A stretch of 64,000 bases of DNA from Cecembia calidifontis (GCF_004216715.1 NZ_SGXG01000001.1:1054001-1118000); one strand, 5' to 3'. Shown: positions 8,250 through 19,337, counted from the stretch's first letter. The notes: a model not told the origin generated them from the sequence alone. Translations and numbers: made by a program.

Positions 8250-9784
8250 ATGACTATGAAAAACTATGGAGTTTCTGCATTGATAGCCTTAGTCGTTTCT
8301 TTGGGGGTGTTCTTTGCTGTTCCTCAATTTACTGACTTTGGCAAAAGTGTTAAAATAGAACACGTTTCGGGCACCCCTGCTCAAGGTGCGCTTTATACTG
8401 CCGATGAAAACGGCAATATGATACCGGTAGATTTTACACAATTGGCAGAGAAAGCAATGGATGCTGTGGTACATATTAAATCAACCCAAATACAGCAATA
8501 TACCAATAGCAATAATTCTTACCAGTACCGTGAACTGCCAGACCCATTTAAAGAGTTTTTCGGTGGAGATGATTTTTTTGAGCAATTCTTTGGCCCACGC
8601 AGATATTACCAAACTCCACAACCGAGAGAGCCACAGGCAAGGGTAGGTACTGGTTCAGGCGTAATTATCAATAGTGAAGGCTATATTGTTACTAACAACC
8701 ACGTAATTGCCAATGCTGACGATATTGAAGTTACGCTTCACGATAACCGCACCTTCAAGGCTACTGTGGTAGGTACTGACCCTTCCACAGACCTTGCCTT
8801 GCTTCAAATAAAAGCCAGCGGATTAAGTACCTTGCCGTTGGTCAATTCTGATGATGTGAAAGTAGGAGAGTGGGTACTTGCTGTGGGTAACCCCTTTAAC
8901 CTTAACTCTACCGTAACAGCGGGCATTGTTAGTGCAAAATCACGTAATATCAATATTTTACGGGAGCAGTTTGCCGTAGAATCGTTTATTCAAACCGATG
9001 CGGCTATCAACCCGGGTAATAGCGGAGGTGCTTTGATTAACCTGAGTGGAGGATTGATTGGTATCAATACTGCTATTTGCCAGTCCAACAGGTGCTTATG
9101 CGGGTTATGGCTTTGCTGTGGCCTTCCAACATCGTAAACAAAGTAGTAGAAGACTTATTAAAGTACGGAATAGTACAACGTGGTTTCTTAGGGATTACTA
9201 TTCGTGGGGTAGATGCTACGTTAATAAAAGAGAAAGAGTTGGAGGTAGAAACTGGTGTATATGTGGACAGTGTGGGTCAAAATAGTGCCGCCAAAGAAGC
9301 AGGCATTAAAGAGGGCGATGTAATTGTGGAAATTGACGGTAAGAAAGTAAATACTACCTCTGAACTACAAGAAGTGGTGGCAAGCCATCGACCTGGCGAT
9401 AAATTAGAGGTAAAAGTGAACCGCAAGGGGAAAGAAGTGGTGAGTCAGGTAGTGTTACGCAATCGTGAAGGTGAAACGAACTTCCTCGACAAAGCCCGAA
9501 CCACTATATTTAACAATTTAGGCGCACAATTTGAAGATCTGGACAAGAAAACCGCCAAAAAACTCAACATTGACGGAGGAGTAAAAGTAAGTAAGCTTTT
9601 TGCTGGCAAGCTCAAACGCAACACAGCCATCAAAGAAGGTTTTATCATCACTAAAATAGATGGTCGGGTCATCAAGTCGGTCGATGATTTGGAAACAGCA
9701 CTAAAGGATAAGAAAGGCGGTGTACTGATTGAAGGAGTTTATGAAGATTTGCCAGGTACCCACTATTATGCACTTGGGTTATAA
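8250..9784 (+). pseudogene. degP: DegP/HtrA-type serine protease, copy 1, frameshifted
   Basis: It is the same gene as 13834-15366 but with two extra bases: a T near 9079 (GCTATTTGCC for GCTATTGCC) and a G near 9120 (CTGTGGCC for CTGTGCC). The first part (8250 to about 9076) holds the signal anchor and the complete catalytic triad, and the second part holds both PDZ domains in another frame. Both differences extend short homopolymers. They may be sequencing errors. Confidence 0.88.
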
Positions 9785-9789
9785 AAAAA

Positions 9790-9925
9790 GCCTACAACAT
9801 TGTGTATAAGCAATAGCGGTTCAGGTGCAAACTTGAGCCGTTTTTGCGTTTAATTAAGTATCTTGCTATCTGACAGTTTAGTGGATATAAATCCGCTACT
9901 GCTCATACACGAGACCGTTATCGGC
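9790..9925 (+). repeat. attC-like site 4 (cassette B to cassette A)
   Basis: It runs from GCCTACAAC to GTTATCGGC. GTGTAT and GCAATAGCGG in the left arm pair with CCGCTACTGC and ATACAC in the right arm. The stem is unrelated in sequence to the GCGGTTTTGC family, although the cores and layout are the same. It starts only six bases after the degP stop and recurs at 15372 and 20952. Confidence 0.8.
9817..9845 (+). terminator. Terminator-like hairpin inside attC-like site 4
   Basis: CGGTTCA pairs with TGAGCCG (one G-T) and is followed by five T. It lies about 35 bases past the degP stop, so it could end the heat-shock transcript while also being part of the recombination site. It recurs at 15399-15427 and 20979-21007. 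Confidence 0.45.
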
Positions 9926-9959
9926 AATGGCAAGACCCGAAACAGACAGACAATTTACA

Positions 9960-11301
9960 ATGACAGAAAAAACTCTAATCAAAAATATAAGCATAGTAAA
10001 TGAGGGACAAATAACCGTTGCTGACCTATTTATTGAGAATGGTTTAATTCATTCAATCGGACAACTAATCGACCACAAAAATGTAAAAATAGTTGACGGG
10101 ACAGGCAAGTAATTTATTTCCAGGTATTATAGACGGACAAGTTCATTTTCGTGAGCCTGGACTAACACACAAAGGCGACCTTTACACAGAAAGTAAAGCC
10201 GCTATTGCTGGTGGCGTGACTTCATTTATTGATATGCCAAATACGTTACCGAATGTATTAACCATTGACATCTTAAATGAAAAATATCAAATAGCATCTA
10301 AAAAATCTTTGGCCAATTTTGGCTTCCTTTTAGGTGTAAATGGAGACAACCTTGATGAAATAATTAAGCTCGAGACATCAAAACTGTTAGGCGTTTCAGA
10401 TGACGGACTTTACTTTACAAAAAAAGGCAACCTACTTGCTGATAATCCAGAAACAATGGAAAAACTGTTTGCGAACTGCAAATCCATTATTGCCATTCAT
10501 TCTGAAAAAGAACAAATAGTTGAAGAGAACGAAAACATATATCGTGAAAAATATGGAGAAAATGTGCCTATTGAATTTCATCCAATTATTAGAAGCGAAA
10601 AGCTTGTTATGAAGCAACCAAAAGAGCAATTGACATAGCTAACAAACTTAAAGCTCGACTTCACATTCTGCACCTGACGACTGAAGCAGAAACACATTTA
10701 TTTAGAAATGACATTCCTCTAAAAGAGAAAAATGTAACAACCGAAGTTTCGGTTCATCATTTGTGGTTTTCTGACAAAGACTACAAGCGTTTGGGAACTT
10801 AATAAAATGGAACCCAGCGATAAAAACTGAAAAGGACAAAAAAGGACTTTTAAAAGCTTTGTTAGACGATAGAATAGACATCGTAACTACAGACCACGCA
10901 CCCCATACATTAGACGAAAAACAAAAATCATATTTTCAATCAATGTCGGGTGCACCGATAATTCAGCATTCATTGAATATTATGTTAGAGTTTTTCAAAC
11001 AAGGACTAATATCATTGGAAAAAATTGCCGAAAAAATGTGTCATAATCCAGCGATACTTTACGGCATTGAAAACCGAGGTTTCATACGAGAAGGTTACTA
11101 TGCAGACCTCACTATTGTTGACTTAAATTCAAGCTGGACAGTTGACAAGAATAACATTTATCTAAATGCGGTTGGTCACCATTAGAAGGAACAACTTTTC
11201 AAACCAAAGTGACCCATACATTGTAAATGGTAATTTAACTTATGACAAGGGGGAATTTTGACGAAACGAAAAGAGGATTATCACTATCAAAATCAAATTA
11301 A
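9960..11301 (+). pseudogene. pyrC: Dihydroorotase (cassette A, copy 2), several frameshifts
   Basis: Compared with the intact copy at 21122, this copy has an extra A near 10111, a lost A near 10600, a lost T near 10801, 11158 and 11221, and an extra G near 11250. Almost all lie in short homopolymers. There is no IS4 element here. The catalytic motifs are present but spread over several frames. So many one-base indels with few substitutions points to uncorrected reads in a repeat rather than selection-free decay. Confidence 0.85.
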
Positions 11302-11312
11302 TTGGGAATGAA

Positions 11313-12145
11313 ATGTTTCAAAACAGAAAAATAATCATCGCAACCAAGCACCACAAAGAGCAAGTGATTGCACCTATTCTCGAAAAAGAATTGGGTGTAA
11401 ATTGCTTTACAGATGAAACTTTTGATACGGATGCTTTGGGAACATTTACAGGTGAAGTAGAGAGAGAACTTGACCCAATTTCAACGGCAAGAGAAAAATG
11501 TCTGCGGGCAATGAAAGCAAACAACTGTGATTTAGGAATTGCAAGTGAGGGTTCATTTGGCCCACACCCATCTAGTTTTTTATAAGTGCTGACGATGAAT
11601 TTTTAATTTTTATTGACACAAAAAATAACATAGAAGTAATCGCTCGAGAATTAAGCACTTCAACTAATTTTAATGGTAGACAAATCCAAACTCAAAAAGA
11701 ACTTTTTGAGTTTGCAGAACAGGTTGGTTTTCCAGCACACGGTTTAATTCTTAGAAAATCAAAAGATGAAAATACGGATATTTATAAAGGGATAACCGAA
11801 GTGAAATTTTGCAGAAATCATTTAACTATTTTTTCTCGAAATACAATTCAGTTTATGCAGAAACGGATATGAGAGCTATGTATAACCCTACACGAATGAG
11901 TGTGATTGAACAAGCAACACAAAAACTGGTGCAAAAAATTAAATCAACTTGCCCTCAATGTCAAACACCGGGTTTTGGAATAACAGATGCTAAAAAGGGT
12001 CTTGAATGTAGCTTATGTAGTTCACCGACAAACTCAACACTAAGCTATATTTATGTCTGCCAACAGTGCAAATTCACAAAAGAAGAAATGTATCCAAATA
12101 AAAAACAACCGAAGACCCAACGTATTGCGACTGTTTAATCCATAA
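11313..12145 (+). pseudogene. Zinc-ribbon protein (cassette A, copy 2), frameshifted
   Basis: This is the same gene as 22477-23313. It has lost bases near 11575 (ATG to AG), 11800 and 12108, and altered bases near 12135. The first 88 codons and the region from about 11809 remain open in different frames. As with its neighbour, the changes are single-base and mostly in homopolymers. Confidence 0.85.
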
Positions 12146-12207
12146 AAGAGATAATATTGACACACAGGACAGAATACACAAATAGCAGAACGAAAGACAA
12201 AAGCACA

Positions 12208-12342
12208 GCCGATAACACGGGTTTGGCAAAAGTGGCGGTTCAGTGCTCCGCAGACACATTTGTGGTTAATCAAACATTGGTCTCCGCATCAACATTTGTG
12301 GTGTAAATCGCCACCTTCGCCAAGCCCGAAACCGTTGTAGGC
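12208..12342 (+). repeat. attC-like site 5 (cassette A to cassette B)
   Basis: It is a copy of the site at 6624 with a few one-base differences (for example GGTCTCCG for GGTTCTCCG near 12281). The cores GCCGATAAC and GTTGTAGGC are intact. Confidence 0.8.
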
Positions 12343-12542
12343 AATTTTCAAAAGAAGGTATGTACCACAATGCCCAACCTATTGGCAGGATTAATTGAAT
12401 AAATATGTCATAATGACGGTTATTTTTTAGGTTTTATCCTTATTTAGGACAAAATGTCATTCAATTCTTATTGGTACATCAGTTGTAAGTCGTAAAAGTG
12501 TTTTGATGTTCATTTATGGTTTAACCTTAAATATTTTCACCT

Positions 12543-12991
12543 ATGGCAATTGTAAAGTATGATTCAAACCGTGCATTCCCTGCTTTTAGCAGCTTGTTCG
12601 ATGACTTCTTCAATACCGATTCGGTAATTGGAGACATAACAACTTTTCAGCTACCAATACTACACTTCCTGCCGTAAACATCAAGGAAGACAATGATGGC
12701 TTCTTGGTTGAAATGGCAGCACCAGGTATGGAAAAAGCCGATTTCAAAATTAATTTGGAAAATAATGTACTGACTATTTCTTCTGAAAAGCAAGAAGAGC
12801 AAAAAGAAGAACAAGATAAGTACACTCGTAGAGAATTTGCTTATCGTGCTTTCCAACGTTCTTTCACCTTGCCTGATAGTGCAGATAGTGAAAAAATCGA
12901 AGCCAAGTACGAAAACGGTGTGTTGCAAGTGAATATTCCTAAGAAAGAGGAAGCGAAACCGCAACCACCTAAGCTAATTGAAATTTCATAA
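12543..12991 (+). pseudogene. hsp20: First hsp20 of cassette B copy 2, frameshifted
   Basis: One A is missing near 12619 (ACCGATTCGG for ACCGAATTCGG), about 25 codons into the gene. The alpha-crystallin domain itself stays open from 12704 to the stop at 12991. A true mutation would leave only an internal start, so a sequencing error is an equally good explanation. Confidence 0.85.
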
Positions 12992-13007
12992 TCAATTTTA
13001 CTTCGAT

Positions 13008-13029
13008 GGGTGGTGTACAACCGCCACCC
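13008..13029 (+). promoter_or_regulatory. Hairpin between the two hsp20 genes
   Basis: GGGTGG (13008-13013) pairs with CCACCC (13024-13029) around a short loop, 41 bases before the second hsp20. No T run follows, so it is more likely an RNA-stability or attenuation element than a terminator. It is also at 7425-7446 and in copy 3. Confidence 0.35.
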
Positions 13030-13069
13030 TTCTCTACTTTAGTGTTGAACCTTTAAACAACTTATTCTT

Positions 13070-13507
13070 ATGGACTTAGTTAAATGGACAAAAAATATAA
13101 AACCAAAATTCCCCAAGGTTGTGGAGAATTTCTTTGGTAAGATTATGGGTCAAGGTAGTGCTGAACACGAAGAAGTGGCGACCTTACCTTCGGTAAACAT
13201 CAGTGATGAAAACAAGGCTTTTGAAGTGGCAGTAGCTGTTCCCGGACTTGACAAAAAAGATATTAAAGTTGAAGTTCAAGACGGGTACCTAAAAATTTCA
13301 TCGGAAAAACAGTACGAAAAAGAGGAAAAAGATAAGAACTGGATGCGTAGAGAATTTGGCTATGCCAGTTTCCAGCGAGTTTTTCAACTTCCGCAGGGTG
13401 CTGACCCTGAGCAAGTACAGGCAAAAATGGAAAACGGAGTGTTGAATATCCGTTTGGGCAAAAAGGCGGGTTACGAAAAATTGACCAGAGTCATTGAGGT
13501 GAAGTAA
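13070..13507 (+). CDS. hsp20: Second small heat-shock protein, Hsp20 type (cassette B copy 2)
   Basis: This 145-residue protein has a basic N-terminal arm (MDLVKWTKNIKPKFPK) and an alpha-crystallin domain from about residue 42, ending with NGVLNIRLGKK. It is clearly a paralogue, not a copy, of the first hsp20 in the cassette. The two may form mixed oligomers that hold unfolding proteins. It is intact here and at 18650, where the DNA is identical. The next gene starts 46 bases downstream. Confidence 0.93.
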   Translation: MDLVKWTKNIKPKFPKVVENFFGKIMGQGSAEHEEVATLPSVNISDENKAFEVAVAVPGLDKKDIKVEVQDGYLKISSEKQYEKEEKDKNWMRREFGYASFQRVFQLPQGADPEQVQAKMENGVLNIRLGKKAGYEKLTRVIEVK

Positions 13508-13553
13508 AACACTCTATTTGTTTGATGTTGAACCATAAAAAAAGGAGGTAACT

Positions 13554-13757
13554 ATGGATAAATTAGCACTTGGCTTATCAGCTATCACCCTAATTTATGG
13601 CTGTCTTCTTTATTTGAGTTTCAACTTCCGAGAGGTGATGAATTGGTTGAATAAGCTTCGTTTGAGTACAATTCTTGTGAGAGAAAAAGCGACCGTTAAA
13701 CGGATGTCAAACCAGACTGATACAGCTTACAAAGCATCAGACCGAATGGCAGCCTAG
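13554..13757 (+). CDS. Small membrane protein of the heat-shock cassette (copy 2)
   Basis: It is identical to 7970-8173: 67 residues, one membrane segment, basic tail, unknown family. AGGAGGT at 13543-13549, four bases before the ATG, is a near-perfect Shine-Dalgarno sequence in a genome where the neighbouring genes have none, so it should be translated strongly and its start is secure. Confidence 0.75.
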   Translation: MDKLALGLSAITLIYGCLLYLSFNFREVMNWLNKLRLSTILVREKATVKRMSNQTDTAYKASDRMAA

Positions 13758-13833
13758 GTAAATGTGGGAGTAATAGCCTTTAGGCTCTCTCCCCTGCTTT
13801 TCATTTTAACTTATGTTTCACTTTTAAGTCGAA

Positions 13834-15366
13834 ATGACTATGAAAAACTATGGAGTTTCTGCATTGATAGCCTTAGTCGTTTCTTTGGGGGTGTTCTTTG
13901 CTGTTCCTCAATTTACTGACTTTGGCAAAAGTGTTAAAATAGAACACGTTTCGGGCACCCCTGCTCAAGGTGCGCTTTATACTGCCGATGAAAACGGCAA
14001 TATGATACCGGTAGATTTTACACAATTGGCAGAGAAAGCAATGGATGCTGTGGTACATATTAAATCAACCCAAATACAGCAATATACCAATAGCAATAAT
14101 TCTTACCAGTACCGTGAACTGCCAGACCCATTTAAAGAGTTTTTCGGTGGAGATGATTTTTTTGAGCAATTCTTTGGCCCACGCAGATATTACCAAACTC
14201 CACAACCGAGAGAGCCACAGGCAAGGGTAGGTACTGGTTCAGGCGTAATTATCAATAGTGAAGGCTATATTGTTACTAACAACCACGTAATTGCCAATGC
14301 TGACGATATTGAAGTTACGCTTCACGATAACCGCACCTTCAAGGCTACTGTGGTAGGTACTGACCCTTCCACAGACCTTGCCTTGCTTCAAATAAAAGCC
14401 AGCGGATTAAGTACCTTGCCGTTGGTCAATTCTGATGATGTGAAAGTAGGAGAGTGGGTACTTGCTGTGGGTAACCCCTTTAACCTTAACTCTACCGTAA
14501 CAGCGGGCATTGTTAGTGCAAAATCACGTAATATCAATATTTTACGGGAGCAGTTTGCCGTAGAATCGTTTATTCAAACCGATGCGGCTATCAACCCGGG
14601 TAATAGCGGAGGTGCTTTGATTAACCTGAGTGGAGGATTGATTGGTATCAATACTGCTATTGCCAGTCCAACAGGTGCTTATGCGGGTTATGGCTTTGCT
14701 GTGCCTTCCAACATCGTAAACAAAGTAGTAGAAGACTTATTAAAGTACGGAATAGTACAACGTGGTTTCTTAGGGATTACTATTCGTGGGGTAGATGCTA
14801 CGTTAATAAAAGAGAAAGAGTTGGAGGTAGAAACTGGTGTATATGTGGACAGTGTGGGTCAAAATAGTGCCGCCAAAGAAGCAGGCATTAAAGAGGGCGA
14901 TGTAATTGTGGAAATTGACGGTAAGAAAGTAAATACTACCTCTGAACTACAAGAAGTGGTGGCAAGCCATCGACCTGGCGATAAATTAGAGGTAAAAGTG
15001 AACCGCAAGGGGAAAGAAGTGGTGAGTCAGGTAGTGTTACGCAATCGTGAAGGTGAAACGAACTTCCTCGACAAAGCCCGAACCACTATATTTAACAATT
15101 TAGGCGCACAATTTGAAGATCTGGACAAGAAAACCGCCAAAAAACTCAACATTGACGGAGGAGTAAAAGTAAGTAAGCTTTTTGCTGGCAAGCTCAAACG
15201 CAACACAGCCATCAAAGAAGGTTTTATCATCACTAAAATAGATGGTCGGGTCATCAAGTCGGTCGATGATTTGGAAACAGCACTAAAGGATAAGAAAGGC
15301 GGTGTACTGATTGAAGGAGTTTATGAAGATTTGCCAGGTACCCACTATTATGCACTTGGGTTATAA
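13834..15366 (+). CDS. degP: DegP/HtrA-type periplasmic serine protease (copy 2, intact)
   Basis: This 510-residue Do-family protease/chaperone has an N-terminal signal or anchor (residues 1-25), a trypsin-like domain with His151 (TNNHVI), Asp181 (STDLALL) and Ser258 (GNSGGAL), then two PDZ domains (about 305-395 and 430-505). The family degrades or refolds damaged envelope proteins as a trimer-based cage. With the two Hsp20 genes it makes a protein-quality module resembling, in content, transmissible heat-tolerance islands of other phyla. ATG 13834 (MTMKN) is chosen, and a second ATG two codons later is possible. The stop lies six bases before attC-like site 6. Confidence 0.95.
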   Translation: MTMKNYGVSALIALVVSLGVFFAVPQFTDFGKSVKIEHVSGTPAQGALYTADENGNMIPVDFTQLAEKAMDAVVHIKSTQIQQYTNSNNSYQYRELPDPFKEFFGGDDFFEQFFGPRRYYQTPQPREPQARVGTGSGVIINSEGYIVTNNHVIANADDIEVTLHDNRTFKATVVGTDPSTDLALLQIKASGLSTLPLVNSDDVKVGEWVLAVGNPFNLNSTVTAGIVSAKSRNINILREQFAVESFIQTDAAINPGNSGGALINLSGGLIGINTAIASPTGAYAGYGFAVPSNIVNKVVEDLLKYGIVQRGFLGITIRGVDATLIKEKELEVETGVYVDSVGQNSAAKEAGIKEGDVIVEIDGKKVNTTSELQEVVASHRPGDKLEVKVNRKGKEVVSQVVLRNREGETNFLDKARTTIFNNLGAQFEDLDKKTAKKLNIDGGVKVSKLFAGKLKRNTAIKEGFIITKIDGRVIKSVDDLETALKDKKGGVLIEGVYEDLPGTHYYALGL

Positions 15367-15371
15367 AAAAA

Positions 15372-15507
15372 GCCTACAACATTGTGTATAAGCAATAGCG
15401 GTTCAGGTGCAAACTTGAGCCGTTTTTGCGTTTAATTAAGTATCTTGCTATCTGACAGTTTAGTGGATATAAATCCGCTACTGCTCATACACGAGACCGT
15501 TATCGGC
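15372..15507 (+). repeat. attC-like site 6 (cassette B to cassette A)
   Basis: It is a copy of the site at 9790-9925 with cores GCCTACAAC and GTTATCGGC. It also contains the terminator-like hairpin (15399-15427). Confidence 0.8.
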
Positions 15508-15541
15508 AATGGCAAGACCCGAAACAGACAGACAATTTACA

Positions 15542-16883
15542 ATGACAGAAAAAACTCTAATCAAAAATATAAGCATAGTAAATGAGGGACAAATAACCGT
15601 TGCTGACCTATTTATTGAGAATGGTTTAATTCATTCAATCGGACAACTAATCGACCACAAAAATGTAAAAATAGTTGACGGGACAGGCAAGTATTTATTT
15701 CCAGGTATTATAGACGGACAAGTTCATTTTCGTGAGCCTGGACTAACACACAAAGGCGACCTTTACACAGAAAGTAAAGCCGCTATTGCTGGTGGCGTGA
15801 CTTCATTTATTGATATGCCAAATACGTTACCGAATGTATTAACCATTGACATCTTAAATGAAAAATATCAAATAGCATCTAAAAAATCTTTGGCCAATTT
15901 TGGCTTCCTTTTAGGTGTAAATGGAGACAACCTTGATGAAATAATTAAGCTCGAGACATCAAAACTGTTAGGCGTTTCAGATGACGGACTTTACTTTACA
16001 AAAAAAGGCAACCTACTTGCTGATAATCCAGAAACAATGGAAAAACTGTTTGCGAACTGCAAATCCATTATTGCCATTCATTCTGAAAAAGAACAAATAG
16101 TTGAAGAGAACGAAAACATATATCGTGAAAAATATGGAGAAAATGTGCCTATTGAATTTCATCCAATTATTAGAAGCGAAAAAGCTTGTTATGAAGCAAC
16201 CAAAAGAGCAATTGACATAGCTAACAAACTTAAAGCTCGACTTCACATTCTGCACCTGACGACTGAAGCAGAAACACATTTATTTAGAAATGACATTCCT
16301 CTAAAAGAGAAAATGTAACAACCGAAGTTCGGTCATCATTTGTGGTTTTCTGACAAAGACTACAAGCGTTTGGGAACTTTAATAAATGGAACCCAGCGAT
16401 AAAAAACTGAAAAGGGACAAAAAAGGACTTTTAAAAGCTTTGTTAGACGATAGAATAGACATCGTAACTACAGACCACGCACCCCATACATTAGACGAAA
16501 AACAAAAATCATATTTCAATCAATGTCGGGTGCACCCGATAATTCAGCATTCATTGAATATTATGTTAGAGTTTTTCAAACAAGGACTAATATCATTGGA
16601 AAAATTGCCGAAAAAATGTGTCATAATCCAGCGATACTTTACGGCATTGAAAACCGAGGTTTCATACGAGAAGGTTACTATGCAGACCTCACTATTGTTG
16701 ACTTAAATTCAAGCTGGACAGTTGACAAGAATAACATTTTATCTAAATGCGGGTTGGTCACCATTAGAAGGAACAACTTTTCAAACCAAAGTGACCCATA
16801 CATTTGTAAATGGTAATTTAACTTATGACAAGGGGAATTTTGACGAAACGAAAAGAGGATTATCACTATCAAAATCAAATTAA
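15542..16883 (+). pseudogene. pyrC: Dihydroorotase (cassette A, copy 3), several frameshifts
   Basis: The frame is open to about residue 258. A lost A near 16312, lost T near 16330 and 16335, lost A near 16385 and several compensating gains and losses to 16752 then break it. The 5' 770 bases agree with the intact copy at 21122. The errors form a dense cluster rather than being spread evenly, which argues for a poorly read stretch. Confidence 0.85.
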
Positions 16884-16894
16884 TTGGGAATGAA

Positions 16895-17726
16895 ATGTTT
16901 CAAACAGAAAAATAATCATCGCAACCAAGCACCACAAAGAGCAAGTGATTGCACCTATTCTCGAAAAAGAATTGGGTGTAAATTGCTTTACAGATGAAAA
17001 CTTTTGATACGGATGCTTTGGGAACATTTACAGGTGAAGTAGAGAGAGAACTTGACCAATTTCAACGGGCAAGAGAAAATGTCTGCGGGCAATGAAAGCA
17101 AACAACTGTGATTTAGGAATTGCAAGTGAGGGTTCATTTGGCCCACACCCATCTATGTTTTTATAAGTGCTGACGATGAATTTTTAATTTTTATTGACAC
17201 AAAAATAACATAGAAGTAATCGCTCGAGAATTAAGCACTTCAACTAATTTTAATGGTAGACAAATCCAAACTCAACAAGAACTTTTGAGTTTGCAGAACA
17301 GGTTGGTTTTCCAGCACACGGTTTAATTCTTAGAAAATCAAAAGATGAAAATACGGATATTTATAAAGGGATAACCGAAAGTGAAATTTTGCAGAAATCA
17401 TTAACTATTTTTTCTCGAAATACAATTCAGTTTATGCAGAAACGGATATGAGAGCTATGTATAACCCTACACGAATGAGTGTGATTGAACAAGCAACACA
17501 AAAACTGGTGCAAAAAATTAAATCAACTTGCCCTCAATGTCAAACACCGGGTTTTGGAATAACAGATGCTAAAAAGGGTCTTGAATGTAGCTTATGTAGT
17601 TCACCGACAAACTCAACACTAAGCTATATTTATGTCTGCCAACAGTGCAAATTCACAAAAGAAGAAATGTATCCAAATAAAAAAACAACCGAAGACCCAA
17701 CGTATTGCGACTGTTGTAATCCATAA
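16895..17726 (+). pseudogene. Zinc-ribbon protein (cassette A, copy 3), frameshifted
   Basis: This is the same gene as 22477-23313 with one-base changes near 16904, 16998, 17056, 17070, 17160, 17205, 17285 and 17402. The C-terminal zinc-ribbon part (from about 17448) is open and identical to the intact copies. Confidence 0.85.
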
Positions 17727-17788
17727 AAGAGATAATATTGACACACAGGACAGAATACACAAATAGCAGAACGAAAGACAAAGCCACA

Positions 17789-17924
17789 GCCGATAACACG
17801 GGTTTGGCAAAAGTGGCGGTTCAGTGCTCCGCAGACACATTTGTGGTTAATCAAACATTGGTTCTCCGCATCAACATTTGTGGTGTAAATCGCCACCTTC
17901 GCCAAGCCCGAAACCGTTGTAGGC
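17789..17924 (+). repeat. attC-like site 7 (cassette A to cassette B)
   Basis: It is a copy of the site at 6624-6759 with cores GCCGATAAC and GTTGTAGGC and the same stem and loop motifs. Confidence 0.8.
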
Positions 17925-18122
17925 AATTTTCAAAGAAGGTATGTACCACAATGCCCAACCTATTGGCAGGATTAATTGAATAAATATGTCATAATGACGG
18001 TTATTTTTTAGGTTTTATCCTTATTTAGGACAAAATGTCATTCAATTCTTATTGGTACATCAGTTGTAAGTCGTAAAAGTGTTTTGATGTTCATTTATGT
18101 TTAACCTTAAATATTTTCAACT

Positions 18123-18571
18123 ATGGCAATTGTAAAGTATGATTCAAACCGTGCATTCCCTGCTTTTAGCAGCTTGTTCGATGACTTCTTCAATACCGAA
18201 TTCGGTAATTGGAGACATAACAACTTTTCAGCTACCAATACTACACTTCCTGCCGTAAACATCAAGGAAGACAATGATGGCTTCTTGGTTGAAATGGCAG
18301 CACCAGGTATGGAAAAAGCCGATTTCAAAATTAATTTGGAAAATAATGTACTGACTATTTCTTCTGAAAAGCAAGAAGAGCAAAAGAAGAACAAGATAAG
18401 TACACTCGTAGAGAATTTGCTTATCGTGCTTTCCAACGTTCTTTCACCTTGCCTGATAGTGCAGATAGTGAAAAAATCGAAGCCAAGTACGAAAACGGTG
18501 TGTTGCAAGTGAATATTCCTAAGAAAGAGGAAGCGAAACCGCAACCACCTAAGCTAATTGAAATTTCATAA
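18123..18571 (+). pseudogene. hsp20: First hsp20 of cassette B copy 3, frameshifted
   Basis: One A is missing near 18385 (CAAAAGAAG for CAAAAAGAAG), inside the alpha-crystallin domain. Translation shifts after about residue 88 and stops at 18512. The rest matches the intact gene at 6959. Confidence 0.85.
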
Positions 18572-18649
18572 TCAATTTTACTTCGATGGGTGGTGTACAA
18601 CCGCCACCCTTCTCTACTTTAGTGTTGAACCTTTAAACAACTTATTCTT

Positions 18650-19087
18650 ATGGACTTAGTTAAATGGACAAAAAATATAAAACCAAAATTCCCCAAGGTT
18701 GTGGAGAATTTCTTTGGTAAGATTATGGGTCAAGGTAGTGCTGAACACGAAGAAGTGGCGACCTTACCTTCGGTAAACATCAGTGATGAAAACAAGGCTT
18801 TTGAAGTGGCAGTAGCTGTTCCCGGACTTGACAAAAAAGATATTAAAGTTGAAGTTCAAGACGGGTACCTAAAAATTTCATCGGAAAAACAGTACGAAAA
18901 AGAGGAAAAAGATAAGAACTGGATGCGTAGAGAATTTGGCTATGCCAGTTTCCAGCGAGTTTTTCAACTTCCGCAGGGTGCTGACCCTGAGCAAGTACAG
19001 GCAAAAATGGAAAACGGAGTGTTGAATATCCGTTTGGGCAAAAAGGCGGGTTACGAAAAATTGACCAGAGTCATTGAGGTGAAGTAA
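18650..19087 (+). CDS. hsp20: Second small heat-shock protein, Hsp20 type (cassette B copy 3)
   Basis: It is identical to 13070-13507: 145 residues, basic N-terminal arm and a complete alpha-crystallin domain. From this gene to the end of the protease, copies 2 and 3 show no difference that I can see, so either the duplication is very recent or the copies are kept alike by gene conversion. Confidence 0.93.
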   Translation: MDLVKWTKNIKPKFPKVVENFFGKIMGQGSAEHEEVATLPSVNISDENKAFEVAVAVPGLDKKDIKVEVQDGYLKISSEKQYEKEEKDKNWMRREFGYASFQRVFQLPQGADPEQVQAKMENGVLNIRLGKKAGYEKLTRVIEVK

Positions 19088-19133
19088 AACACTCTATTTG
19101 TTTGATGTTGAACCATAAAAAAAGGAGGTAACT

Positions 19134-19337
19134 ATGGATAAATTAGCACTTGGCTTATCAGCTATCACCCTAATTTATGGCTGTCTTCTTTATTTGAGTT
19201 TCAACTTCCGAGAGGTGATGAATTGGTTGAATAAGCTTCGTTTGAGTACAATTCTTGTGAGAGAAAAAGCGACCGTTAAACGGATGTCAAACCAGACTGA
19301 TACAGCTTACAAAGCATCAGACCGAATGGCAGCCTAG
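19134..19337 (+). CDS. Small membrane protein of the heat-shock cassette (copy 3)
   Basis: It is identical to 13554-13757, including the strong AGGAGGT upstream. Its 67 residues hold one membrane segment near the N-terminus and a positively charged tail that should stay in the cytoplasm. The family is unknown. Confidence 0.75.
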   Translation: MDKLALGLSAITLIYGCLLYLSFNFREVMNWLNKLRLSTILVREKATVKRMSNQTDTAYKASDRMAA

